NCBI GenBank assembly: GCA_030685235.1
Contig: MU839111.1
Span: 62,001 to 126,000 of the forward strand
Direction of reading: 5' to 3'
Source of the DNA: Copromyces sp. CBS 386.78
Lineage: Eukaryota > Ascomycota > Sordariomycetes > Sordariales > Sordariaceae
Length of the DNA: 64,000 nucleotides
This document shows positions 34,857-45,659 of this stretch, piece after piece; position 1 is the stretch's first letter, and every line of letters begins with the position of its first letter. Under the pieces are notes generated by a model. It ran no database searches, had not been told where the DNA came from, and saw nothing but the letters and a program-made list of their open reading frames with translations. A program made the translations under genes and the position numbers.

Positions 34857-37800
34857 TCAAACAGGTGCGAAAACCGCAGAAACTTGGGCATGAGCCGGAG
34901 TTGGAGTTGGAGCTGGAGCAGCAACGGGAGCGGCAACGGGAACTGGAACTGGAACTGGAGCTGGGGCTGGATCTGGATCTTCAGCAAAGTCGGCAATGGG
35001 ACCAAAAGCCTAGGGAATCATTAGCACAGTAATCCAAACAGCAAATATTCATTTTACTTACTGCAGAGTCCATGTCCACCCAGTCCGTAAACGACCAGCT
35101 ATCCCAAAGCCTCCTTGTGAAACCAGGCGTCGCGGCCTCCCCCTCCTGGTCACCTGCCTGATCTTGCACCTCTCCAGTCATCTCTGCCATCCAATGAGCG
35201 CGAAGGGCATCCTCCAGCAACTGGTCATCCGGTGACGGACCATTAGCCTCCTCGACGTCATTCTCGGCCTCCTCCCCATTTTCATCCCCATCTGCTGGGG
35301 TGCCATCCTCATTCGCAGCGGCGTTCTTCTTACCACTGCTCGTCTGATCAGGGAAGACATGCGCAGTCTGACGCGTCACCTCTTTCTTCAGTTCCTCCAG
35401 AATAATAGCCCACTTGCGCGCGGGCGAACAGGGACTCGTATTGTTCGCCAACATATGGATCCCTCTGTTCAACAACTTGTGCAGTTTGCCGTCCATCACT
35501 TCGTGGCCACGGTAGTGAGGACCGCCAAACAACCTCTGGCGTTCGCGTATGTGCGGGAGGATGGCCAAGATGACGGCGGCACAGTAGGCGACTTGATGAG
35601 GATACCAAAGCGTGGTAAATTGCGCACTATCCTCTGAGCGAATAAGGCCGGTGACGACGCTGAGGGCGATTCGGGCTGAGTCGACGCAATCGCGGATGGC
35701 GTTGTCGGTAGCTTCCTTCAGTTCGCCTGATTGGGGGTAGGGCGCGGTGATGAAGGGGCGGTAGGAAAGTATGGTGGCGTGACAGTGGGCTATTCTGATG
35801 AGAACCATCTGCCTCTGGAAAAGGGGTAGGAGTAAGTTCGACTTGACATTCCTGAGGAGGTATGGCAACTCGTCCCGCCACTTCTGGACCTCTTTGCCGA
35901 TGCGCAGGGCGCTATCGATCCTTTGTTGATGGGGGATTTCTCGAAGGGAGTATACTTGGTGGAGGAGCTTGTCGATGAGCTTGTTCAACCTGGCATGCGA
36001 GAGCAGTGCTTCCATGTAGCAATCCCCCTTGTGTGGTCGGAGAGGGCCGGTGGGTCCCATGTCTTCGTCGTTGACGGCATCAGGTAGCTCTTGGTCGATG
36101 AAGTCGTCACGGAAATGACTGGGCCGCCCGAGGACCATACTAAGTTGCTTATCAATGATGTAAGCCGTCCAGAATGTCCGTCTCTCACATTGGATCTTTG
36201 CATAGTCTGGTCTGTTGGAGATATCGCGCCCGAGCCCGCGGTTCCTGCCTAGACGGCGATGAAGACCGAGGCCCGTAATCATCTGAAGGGTATTGCCAAA
36301 AGTATACCAAGCTTTGTTGTAGCGACACGTGCTCAAGAGGTACAAGTCCTGCAAGAGGCGAGCCTGAACAGAGTCCAATCTCGGCTCGCCAGTCTCGGCA
36401 TCCGTGAGACTCACAGCCATATTCAGCAAGGAATCGCCGTACCCAAGGGACCATATATACTCGTCTGGAAGAGGCTTTTTCCTGGTCTTCATCGCCTCGC
36501 CGGTTTTTTTGTTTATGCGCACCCAGGTCCTTGGGGCGTCCTTGAAGAGGGCGCCAAGAGCCATAGTCATGAGAGCAATGGCGGCACGGGCATGGCCTAT
36601 ACCGCACCACAACTCCTGTCGAGCTACGTGGTTCTTTTCGACTTGTTCCAACCACTTCCGTACAGTATGGCGATGAAGGAAATGGAAGGTACCGTTCCAG
36701 CTCTTGAAGAAGTGGTCCTGCTGTTGGTACCACCTCTCTCGAACGAATGGGAATCGAGCGGTTGCCGAACGGTCCCAAGGCTGATCGACAGGAAGCTCAC
36801 TATCCCGCTGGACCTGGGCAATCTTTTTCCAAGCCGCATGAAGAAAGATGAGAGGTGGTGTGTCCTCATTCCCGTAGCGGTGATCCATTTTGAGGCTCAG
36901 GTAGTCCTGCCCAGGGCCGCCGTAGCGAGCAATGTCGTCTCTCATGGCCTGTCCCTCGGTATCAGCCGCTGCGTTCTCCTGACCCTCATCATCAACCGGC
37001 CCTTCGGCAGGCGTTGGCTGCCATGTGTGCTTTGAATAGGGACCTCTCAGTGCCGGGTTCGGGAGATCCTCATATCGGTTACGACTATTGCGTTTCTTGT
37101 AGGTGCACTCCTGCCTCATGTTGAAGCATCTGTCGCACGGTAGAGTGCCTGAACAGGGATGGCGTCCATCACGACAGACATCGCAGGCTCGCTTAACCCA
37201 GCTTCGCTCGCGTATCTCCTTTCCGCGGATGTCGGTACTACGGGCGAAGTTGCGGGTGGTGGGATCATCGGGCGGAGGAGGAGGAGTCCTTGCGCGGCCT
37301 CTGTAGTTGGGGTTGTTGTAAGTGCAGTCTATGCCTTTCTTGATGCAGTTTGCGCATGGCTGGAAGCCCTGACACTTTTGGCGGCGGCCATGGCAGGCAT
37401 CGCAAGCACGGGAGATTCTCTTCTTCTTGGCAGGCCTCTCCTCAGACGGGTCATCTGGGGTCTGTTCTTGGGATTCTTGCTGTTGTTCCTGCTGTTGCTG
37501 AGGTTGCTGTTGTGCCTGTGGCTGTTGGTCTACTTGCACCTGTTGCTGGTCAAGCTGGTCTTGTCCTTGATTTCCATCCTGTTGCTGCTGGGGATTGGGC
37601 TGAGATGACTGAGAGCGGGAAGAATAAGTCTGCTGCTGAATTTGAGACTGTGGGAACTGTTGCAGTTGGATTGGATGGACTTGCTGGACCTGTTGGGCAG
37701 ACTGGTGATACTGCTGCGTGTTTATCTGCTGGGAGGGGTGCGAGGGTAGGGGAACACGGGTGGTGGTGGTGGGCGGCGCATTGCCGTAATAGGAATTATA

Positions 37801-37929
37801 CAAAGCATTCTGTTGATGATTGGACATGATGGAGGAGGGCCCTGCAAGGCGATCCTGGTGGTGGTCCTCGAGATATTGCAGTCCAGATAAGTCGGAGGTC
37901 ACCAGACTCAATTGATGTTCCGGCAACAT
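34857..37929 (-). CDS. Transcription factor with two tandem Zn2Cys6 clusters
   Basis: Two exons (37929-35062 and 35009-34857; GTAAGT, CCCTAG, phase 0) give 1006 aa. The first ~165 residues are Gln/Pro-rich. Cluster 1 (RACDACHGRRQKCQ...CANCIKKGIDC, about 174-203) and cluster 2 (RACDVCRDGRHPCSG...CDRCFNMRQEC, about 246-275) each have six Cys in the C-x2-C-x6-C...C-x2-C-x6-C arrangement. A fungal-specific transcription factor domain (middle homology region) follows (about 400-830), with the usual ARIALSVVTGL-type helices. An acidic stretch and a short Pro/Ala/Val repeat tail from exon 2 complete it. It is a nuclear DNA-binding regulator. Two complete zinc clusters in one chain are uncommon; most family members have one. 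It lies just downstream, on the same strand, of an MpaB-type oxygenase gene, which could be a target, but nothing in the sequence shows this. Confidence 0.9.
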
Positions 37930-38333
37930 GAAAAGGTCCCCACCGCGCGTCCCACGGAAAAGTGGTTCAGTTCAAAATGTCAAGGCGGGGTTAGGGTTAA
38001 GAGTATCTCGTTCCTGCTCATTTAAGCGCCCTTCCATTCCCCTCTTGGCCAAATGCAACTGCTCCGTTTATTTTATTTCAACGTTTTCTGGCTCCCGTAC
38101 ACCACACCGCTTGGCCACGCACAAGGCGGTATGAGACGGTGCGTGTGTGGGTACGAGAGTTACTGGGTTGTCTGAGCTTGGGGCTTATATGGTCCAAGGT
38201 CTTATCGTCTGGACTTTCAGCTCATTTCAAAACCCTCGTGTGATTTAAGCAAGATTCGACATCTACTTAATCCTGCCGGCGATTGGCTTATATGTACATT
38301 CCGGGCTATCTCCATATTCTCACTTATACACCC
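37930..38333. promoter_or_regulatory. Promoter region of the double-cluster regulator, with a telo-box-like TTAGGGTTA
   Basis: About 400 bp between the regulator's ATG and the oxygenase stop. TTAGGGTTA at 37991-37999 is a single telo-box/Tbf1-like motif about 60 bp upstream of the start codon. No other feature was seen. Confidence 0.3.
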
Positions 38334-39803
38334 TCACGCAAGACCCATAGGACATCTCCCCTTATCCCCAACGGTGCCACCACCCGCAGGGCAAACACCC
38401 CCCTTAGCCAACACCTCCAATCTCCTCCTCTCCAGATCCTTCACCATCTCCTCAATCTCCTCCTTTCCTTGCCCCCTTAGCTTCTCAGGACCAACCTCAT
38501 CGATGCTATACCCTTCCGGCTGGTACCTGCTACCACCATCGCCCGGAACCGGAGCCCCAGACAAACGCCGCAACAGAGCCGATGGGTTCCAACGGCTCCA
38601 AAACGTCGGCTTCACATACCACGGATCAAGTTCGTACACGTTATAGTGATACTTTCCCGTGACAGGGTCGGGGTCCTTGTCAAGTTTGTGAAGAACCATC
38701 CACTCGAATCGGGGAAGGCTGACGTGGAGGAGCAACCAGCGGCGGAAGTAGAGGATCCAGGTTAGAGATTTTTCTTGCCATTGAGGCGGTTCGGGGAAAC
38801 TGTGATTGTTCGTTAGGCTTCAGGGGCTAAGCGCAGAGAAATAGGAAAGGGGGAAAACATACTCCATAGCCTCTCTCAACCTCCTCCCCATCAACACCCC
38901 AATAAACTCCTTACTCAGCCCCCTCAGCCAACTCGGCTGACTCAACAACAACAAATCAACCGTATGCTTCGCCACCTTCGCGTTACTCTCCTCATACCGC
39001 ATCTCCGTATCCTCATACCACTCATTCCACCGCTCCATCTTCTCCATCCACTCCAGTCCACTCTCTTCCTCCTTTCCAACCTCCTCCCCATTTTCCCCAT
39101 TCTTCGAAAACCTGTCCAAATCCTCAAACCCAATCCCCATCAACCCCCCAACCTCCCTCCACACCACCCCCTCCGCACACCTCTCGATTTCACTAACCCC
39201 CCTCCACTCCCACCTCCTAATCCACCTATCCGGTTCCAGCGCAAACATGCTCAACGTATACAGCATATCCCCATCCCTGATCTTGCCCGCCTTTTGCCAC
39301 CTGCCATGCAACCAATTCATCCTCGCCAGCGCCTCCAACCCTCTCTTTTCCCAAGGCGGGTTGGAGATCATTTCCAGCATCAAAACTTCAGTGTCGGTGG
39401 CGCGTTTGGAAGCGGTTTTGTGCGACGAGAGTTGTCCGGTTGCTAGCAACAAGGACGAAATGGACGGGATGGCGTACGTCTTGAATAAGGCGAAGAAGAG
39501 CGAGCGTGCGTAGAGGTAGGGGAATTCGCGCTGGGAGAGGTCCATGACGATTTGGTGGGCGTCTTGGAGGCTCATTTTGGAGAGCTTGGCTGTGCTGGGG
39601 GTGCCGTCGGGGGAAAAGTATTGCGGGAAGCGGGTGCGGTAGGAACGGAGGCGCTGGAAGCGGAGGTGGCGGACTAGTAAGAGGTAGGAGGGGATGAGGA
39701 TGGTGAGGATAGTGGTCCAGCTGAGGCCGACGCTCGATGGAGAAAGGGAGGGCATCATGGTTGAGAGGAGACCATCGGGCGGTGATGGTGTCGTGAGGTT
39801 CAT
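38334..39803 (-). CDS. ER-bound oxygenase of the MpaB/Lcp (DUF2236) family
   Basis: Two exons (39803-38863 and 38799-38334; GTATGT, CACAG, phase 2, 63-nt intron) give 468 aa. The ATG has ACC at -3. An N-terminal membrane segment (LSWTTILTILIPSYLLLV, about 28-45) fits ER anchoring. The catalytic domain shows the family's ordered features: SLLLATGQL, TEVLMLEM with WEKRGLEALARMNWLHGRW, then DGDMLYTLSMFALEPDRWI and later helices ending in a WxxRWNPSALLRR region. MpaB cleaves a terpenoid side chain in mycophenolic acid synthesis, and Lcp cleaves rubber; most fungal members are uncharacterised. Substrate is unknown. Neighbour of the double-cluster transcription factor. Confidence 0.8.
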
Positions 39804-40108
39804 GGTGATGTTGAGTTGGGCAGCATGAGCATGCTATTGCCTTTTGATGTTTATGAAGTCGAAGTGATGAAGGAGGCTTGGGCAGCGTTGCACAAAGGGG
39901 ACAGAAGCTATTTATACCACCAATGTACTTGAAGTTGTACCCTTCTCCCCGTTTGCTGAGCTCTATGTCTTGTCTCGGCAGCGGGGTAGATCGAGGTACC
40001 TCTAGCAAGGGAGAAAGACAGACACACACTTATACCTGTTTCAGCCAGGCTCCCAGGGGAAGTGTTGAAAGATCTTCGCCTTTGACCGCCCTCAAGTGTG
40101 ATGATATG
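39804..40108. other. Promoter region of the MpaB-like gene
   Basis: Upstream flank of the oxygenase gene up to the MITE. No further element was recognised. Confidence 0.3.
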
Positions 40109-40424
40109 TACAGTAATGTCCCCTGTTAATGCTAAAACCCCTTTTGCTAAAACCGCCCTTTTTGCTAAGGATTTGGGCTGCCCGCATTCCCTCTAGTGCA
40201 ACGCTGATAGCCCAGATTTGCATTAATAGGGGTCTGATTTTGGTGAGTCGGGAACATTTATACCTGTGTACCGGGGGTCCGGCCACCCGAAGTGACCCAC
40301 TTTTGGGCCCGGCGACGATCTTTGAGTGGTCAAGAGCCGCTGTATGGTCTGTGCACGAGATTCCCCTTTTGCAAAGAAATCTGGCTTGCCGGAATCGTTT
40401 GCATTAACATGGGTCATTACTGTA
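40109..40424. mobile_element. 316-bp MITE with 24-bp terminal inverted repeats and TA duplication
   Basis: The left end TACAGTAATGTCCCC...GTTAATGC (40109-40132) is matched by the reverse complement of 40401-40424 with two mismatches in 24. The outermost TA on each side is a target-site duplication, as for Tc1/mariner (pogo/Fot-like) elements whose ends begin CAGT. No ORF of transposase length lies inside, so it is non-autonomous. It lies in the spacer between the MpaB-like oxygenase and mlh3. Confidence 0.8.
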
Positions 40425-41053
40425 ATGGTCCCAATCAGCACCAAAGACTATGGAAAATCTTACTCAGTACCCGCCCCCCCCCCCTTCGGTCTTCTTTCAT
40501 GTGACTGGGTGTTCATTGGAATGCGGCTTGCAATCCCCGCGTGTTTCACGGCTTGAAACTGTTACAAAGGCAGCCTCGGTAGGTATTACCTACGCGAAGC
40601 CTTGAAAGACACCGCTCCGCCAAATGCTTTTCGTCGATATGGTCCACCCTCAGATCATGAAAGTAACGGTGCATGCGTGGCTGCTTGCTAGCCGTAACGG
40701 ATTTAGGGCTGTATGCGATGCCGGAAGTTGTGGAGTGGTGTTGCATGCGCTGGCATCGGACATGGTCAGGGCCCGTGGATTTTGATGTTGTTACGTATGG
40801 CGAAGACATACCCTCACGATATTCAGTCCTCAACCGCACGTTGCTGTCCATCCATTATCCTGTGTCTTTCGCGACCGCCAGCAAAAGGGATATCAAATCA
40901 TCAAATCCGATCATGCCAAGACAGCATGCTCCATGACCAATGGTTTGCACACAATATCAAGCGCCTCGGAGAATATCTGATTGTGTTCCTCACCAACTCG
41001 AAACCTGTATCATCCCAAAAATGTGATAAGACCGAGTTTTCCAGCAGCCAGCT
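40425..41053. other. Intergenic, no gene recognised
   Basis: 3' flank of mlh3. Short ORFs only, with a run of about nine C at 40475-40484. Confidence 0.4.
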
Positions 41054-43997
41054 TCATCGGCCTTTTATCTTATCCCGTTTCCAGTTCTTCAATCCAGACC
41101 ACAAATTGTTCTTGCCTTGGTTTCCCTCGCCGTGGCTCCCACCAAAGTCGTCCGGAAGAGTCAAATCCGAGCTTGGCATAGCCCCAACACCCAAATCGAC
41201 AAGCGGAACCATGGACGGCCGTCCATGGGCGCATTGAAACGGGAATGCGCAATCGGCTAGCTGCCAGACCAAGCTTCTGCATTCCTCCAGAGACAGTACA
41301 TCGTTGAACATGATGGCACCTACCTTGTTAGCACTGTTGACTTCATACAGAGGTATGAATGAAGAACTTACTTCTGCAGGACCTGGAATTCAACAATTCT
41401 AGAATACCCTCCGGGCAATCATGGAACCTAGCAACCCAGTCACGTTCCCCCTCTTTCTGGGCGCCGCTAGCCCCACGATTCGTTGACGAGCTCAGGCCCG
41501 GGTTGTCATTCAGCTTCCATATCTCCTTTCGAAGCAGCTCGATCAGCACACGCGCCTCCAACCGACACCGCTCCAAGATGCTGGGTGGCAACGACTGTAC
41601 TTCCACGGTGGACCTCGTCGAGTGTTTTTCGCCTGCGAAGACCTCATAGAAGATGCCCCAATATTCAAAGTGTGGCTTGTATCTGACGAGAAGGGTGCCG
41701 TCTTGCTTGGATAGGTCGAAGCGGAGAGGACGTTGTAAAGACTGTGTCTGGGCCATTATCTGGTCCGACTGAGTGGCACCTGAGCGGTGAACAACAGCAA
41801 AATAAGACTTCATCAACTCCTCTACGCGGACTCGCTCGTCAGCCGCGTGCTGATCCACCAGAACTAGGACCCTTTTGTCAATATCAGACCTAGGGAAGAC
41901 TTGGTCTGCTTCTGTGGGAACCAGTTTGACAAAGATGAACTTTCTATCAACTTGTGCGAGGACAGTTGCCGTACGAAGGGCATCTCTGGAGATGCGGCCC
42001 TGCAGCGTCATCAAAGCCCCTCCGTTGGCCGGTTCCATGTTGACACCTCCCGTAGAGTGATGACTGCAGCTATGATGAGCACCATGCTCCATAGACTCAT
42101 ACAACTCTGGTACACGGGGTATGGGAGCTTCGACAGGCTTGAAGGCAGTACTTTTCGACGCTGGGACAGTAGCTCGAGGTAAAGATCGCTTTTGACGTGG
42201 CTTTGGAGTGTCTCGAGGTCTCGTTCCAGGTGCGGAATGGGGTCGAATCATGAAGCCTGTCCGCGCATCTATGAGCGTTCTGATATTCGTAGTGGGATCT
42301 ACCCACTCCACATAGTTGTCCGCGTTGCTGCTGCCCGGGCTTGATGGCAGACTAGACTGCCGACCCAATCCGCGTGACGTGAAGTGGTCATTGCTTGATG
42401 GAGGTGGCTCGACATCCTCGAACGGCTTTCGTATAAGCTTACCCGCTCTGTCAAACAACGGGTTTTGCGCCCATGGGACAATTCCCACCTCTTGCGTGGA
42501 TGAGCTGGCAGATTTGACGGTCTTGCCTGTGGATAAGGCTGAAATTGAAGAGGAGCCTTTGGATGGTAATTCAAACGTGGAACCCGACTTAACGCGTGAC
42601 CACGATGTATATGGGGATACCGAGCCCTCTTCAATATGATGGCTACTTGAGCTTGCTCTCGAGCTGCTGGGGGTTGATTGCGCTAATCCCGAGGGTGTAT
42701 GCTTCTTGTTACGACTTGAGGCTGCCTGTGAGGATGAGATAGATCTCTTGAGACCACTGGACTCAGCTGATGAGCCCCTTGATGATTTGAGTCTCTCAAA
42801 GGCGTTGATAGACTTGGGCCGGAAATGGTGTTTCTTTAGAAACTCGTAGGTTATCACCTGAAGAAGGTCTGTAATAACCGAGAGGTCATGCTGCCTTTCA
42901 TCTAGAAAGCCATCGGCATTCAAGGAACCCTCTTGTCCAGCCATGGTGATTCGAAGAAAGAACATGGGCCATCGATCAATGCCCTTCCTTGACTTGAGTT
43001 CTTTTAGTGTGAACCCTTCATTCCTCCTCGGTTGCCCTTCGTTGAGTGCCGCTTCTTCGATGACGCCAAACGCAGAATTTGCAAACACGCGATTGACCTC
43101 CTCGTACAGGATGTTAGAGTCGTTTTCGTTTGACATGGGTTGTATGCCCAAAGAAATGAACTGCACCCGCCTTGTTGCAACCGGCACTAGACAGAAGCAA
43201 CCGCTCACAGAAACTCCAGGTGCCGAGGCTCCAACTGGAACCCATGACTTGGAGTCTTGTTCATCGGTCAGCGAAGCTTGAGCGAAAAGGCTCGAAGTCC
43301 GCAACACTAGCTCATTGGCGGAGTTCCGACGGTCCTGGAGCTGGCTGGTTGTCCCGGGTGTGCGAAGAGTAACAGTACGTCGAGAAACAGCGTCTCGGAC
43401 GGATAGAGTGACCTCGTTTGGCCAGGCAATAAGAAGGGAAGTAATGGTATGAATGAGCTGGTCAAGGGTCTTAGTCGTACCCAGTCGTTCAACTTCGGTT
43501 GCCCTCTGCTTTACGCGAACGGGCATGGAGCCGAAGAGGTTGCGAACAGTAACACGTGTTCCACTTGGGAAGACCAAAACACGCTCTTCGGGGAGAGCAG
43601 GAGTGTTGCGGGTCACGATTCGGGAGTTGTGAATTGTCAAGGCGTTATGTGAGCGGTGTTCATGATGATGAGAAGAGATGGAAAGTAGAGACAGAGCTGC
43701 CAAAGAAGCCAGGAACTGCCCATGTCGTCCATGGAAATCTTGATGGGGTGGATATCGCGAAGTGTAGTAAAGCTTGCCGAGACCGCCGTCTTCGCGGAAG
43801 CAGGCTGGAGGAATCCCGAACCCATTATCTTCAACAGAGCAGTTTCCACGGCCGTAGTCGACAGAAATGTTGATCTTGGTTGCACCGGCATCGAGTGAGT
43901 TGCGAAGCAGGCCATCAATGACGCCGTTCAAGGAGGTGATAACAGCTGAAGACTTGATCTGGGCGATAACGTCCCCAGGGAGTGGCTGAATCGACAT
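41054..43997 (-). CDS. mlh3: DNA mismatch repair/meiotic protein MLH3 (MutL homologue)
   Basis: Two exons (43997-41372 and 41319-41054; GTAAGT donor, GTGCTAAC branch, 52-nt intron, phase 1) give 963 aa. The N-terminal GHKL ATPase has [17 protein letters not shown] with the Mg-binding Asn, DNGFGIP and [10 protein letters not shown] (the lid/GFRGEAL equivalent). The middle is a disordered Ser-rich linker. The C-terminal domain carries the endonuclease metal-binding motif [13 protein letters not shown] (about 707-719), SCRSAIMFND across the intron, and [15 protein letters not shown]-x2-E-x4-E, ACR and C-P/A-HGRP are the signatures that separate MLH3 and PMS1 from MLH1; the short ACRSAIMFND and [11 protein letters not shown] forms point to MLH3. 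It pairs with MLH1 as a nuclease in meiotic crossover resolution and mismatch repair. Confidence 0.93.
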
Positions 43998-45659
43998 GGT
44001 GGTGGGCGATGTGAGTTCAACATGACTTTTTTGTTGTTGGAAGGTCTTGGCGGATGGATTGGGTGGTCAGCGATGTAAACAGACACGGCACCGTTGAGCT
44101 TTGGAAGGTGAGCTCTAAAGCGACTGAACTTGCGAAAGAAACAGAAGGGAAGGTAGGTAAAAATAGGAATGAAAAGCGCGATGCAGTATTGTGTGTGTGT
44201 CAGTGTGACCAGTGCTTGCCAATTGGAATCAGCGGATGTGATGTGATTGAAGCAGCCGGCTTGAATGAAGCCATTCAGAAGGAACTGAAGCAGAGAGAAA
44301 GACGACGTCAGGTCAAGCTTGTCAGGAAGCGAGCAAGCTCTCCCGTCTCTCTGGCTTGGCATTGGACACCCCGAAGGAGAGCTGAGAGACAAGTGAACCT
44401 ACCTAGATGGGCCCTGGTTCTTGGCAATGCACGTGACTGAGAGCAGTAGCTCCACAACGGACCCCAGGGGTCGAAACATTGGCTCCACAAATCGGAAAGG
44501 CCCGAGCTTGGTGGATCCTTTCTTTTGTTCGAATCGTCCAGTCGCCGTCGCCGTTGCTGTCGCCTGGAAAATGGCAATGCAACTTTTCACAATTCAGGAC
44601 CCCAGCCGACCTGCCGACCAAAGTCCATGCCGTCCGAACAAAAGACGCGGCACAGATTCTGTCATCATCATCTTCTCGTCTTACTTTACCAGACGGAGCC
44701 AGGAATAAACCACAGTCGTCGTCATACCCTGTGACCGCTTTATACTTTGTTCAAGTCATTCGTTGAATTGGTAACTATTTTATCCCTCCGCTTGCGAATA
44801 CAACCGAATTGTTGTTTTTTTGTTCGTCCCTGAGAAATCGCGACCCTGTCAATCAATCCGCCATCTCTATCGCATCGCATCGCAACTGAACCCATCCTTG
44901 CCGACAGGAAGTGAAAGAAGCACTGACACTGCGTTCGCAACTGACTCGACCGACCTTTATTGATATTCCATCTCACGTTCACCATCCATCTCGTCTCCTT
45001 CTTCGGTATCCCCCTCAGTCCTTCCTGTCGCCGAGAGCAACGTGAAACCGTTGGCCGTTGCAGGACCACCTGGTAATCTGCCCCAAGGACCGGCGCAGTC
45101 GGTGCAAAAGCCGTTAGGGAAGTGGTACCGTCCGGATACAGCAACCACAACTAAAAGCAGGTGAAACCCGCCGGCCGCTGCGATCGTCGCCCATCCATAT
45201 CCACGCGCCTTACCTTCTTTCTGTCTGGCGGCCATCAATTTTTAGCTACACGCTAGACCCAAACATCGAGAATCCCCCGACCCGCGACTGACGAGTTTGA
45301 CGATTGCTTGACGTTCTGCCACTGCCACTGCCTCCCGTCTGCACGACGACCCTTGCTTTGCGACCGCACGGATCCATACCCATCCATATCCGCAGATATC
45401 GACGTCGACCTACCGCGCCCGTGTAATTCGACTGCACCGGCCGTCTTCTCAATTCCTGCTCCGGCTACCTACTTTTCCTCTACTACAACCACCATGACCG
45501 AGACGGCTACATCTTGTCACCACGGTACTAATTCTCTCATATGAAACCTTGTCCAATCTTTGCACTACCTACCTCATACCTACCTCTTATCAGCCGTCCA
45601 CTCCCTGCACATACTCTTCTCTCGCTCCCATCAATCCATCACACCGTCCCTCGTCCATC
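43998..45659. promoter_or_regulatory. Divergent promoter region between mlh3 and the Ser/Asn-rich gene
   Basis: About 1.66 kb between two divergent start codons. A short GT run lies near 44192. A C/T-rich leader precedes 45660, with upstream ATGs (for example 45494) that form a short uORF. A GTACTA...TTATCAG stretch (about 45526-45593) could be a 5'UTR intron. Confidence 0.4.
44957..45235 (-). CDS. Small ORF with one hydrophobic segment (doubtful)
   Basis: A 92-codon ATG-initiated ORF lies on the minus strand inside the divergent promoter region. It contains a hydrophobic helix (GFHLLLVVVAVSG) after a basic N-terminus, a CTDC pair and an acidic C-terminus. No family was recognised and it overlaps the probable leader of the downstream plus-strand gene. 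It may be chance. Confidence 0.2.
   Translation of the reverse strand: MAARQKEGKARGYGWATIAAAGGFHLLLVVVAVSGRYHFPNGFCTDCAGPWGRLPGGPATANGFTLLSATGRTEGDTEEGDEMDGEREMEYQ

Noticed and set aside
37991..37999. Interstitial telomere
   Set aside because: Only one TTAGGGTTA unit, so at most a telo-box in a promoter.
25470..39803. Secondary-metabolite cluster built from P450, MpaB-like oxygenase and zinc-cluster regulators
   Set aside because: The genes are spread over 14 kb with unrelated genes between them, and no synthase, transferase or transporter is present.
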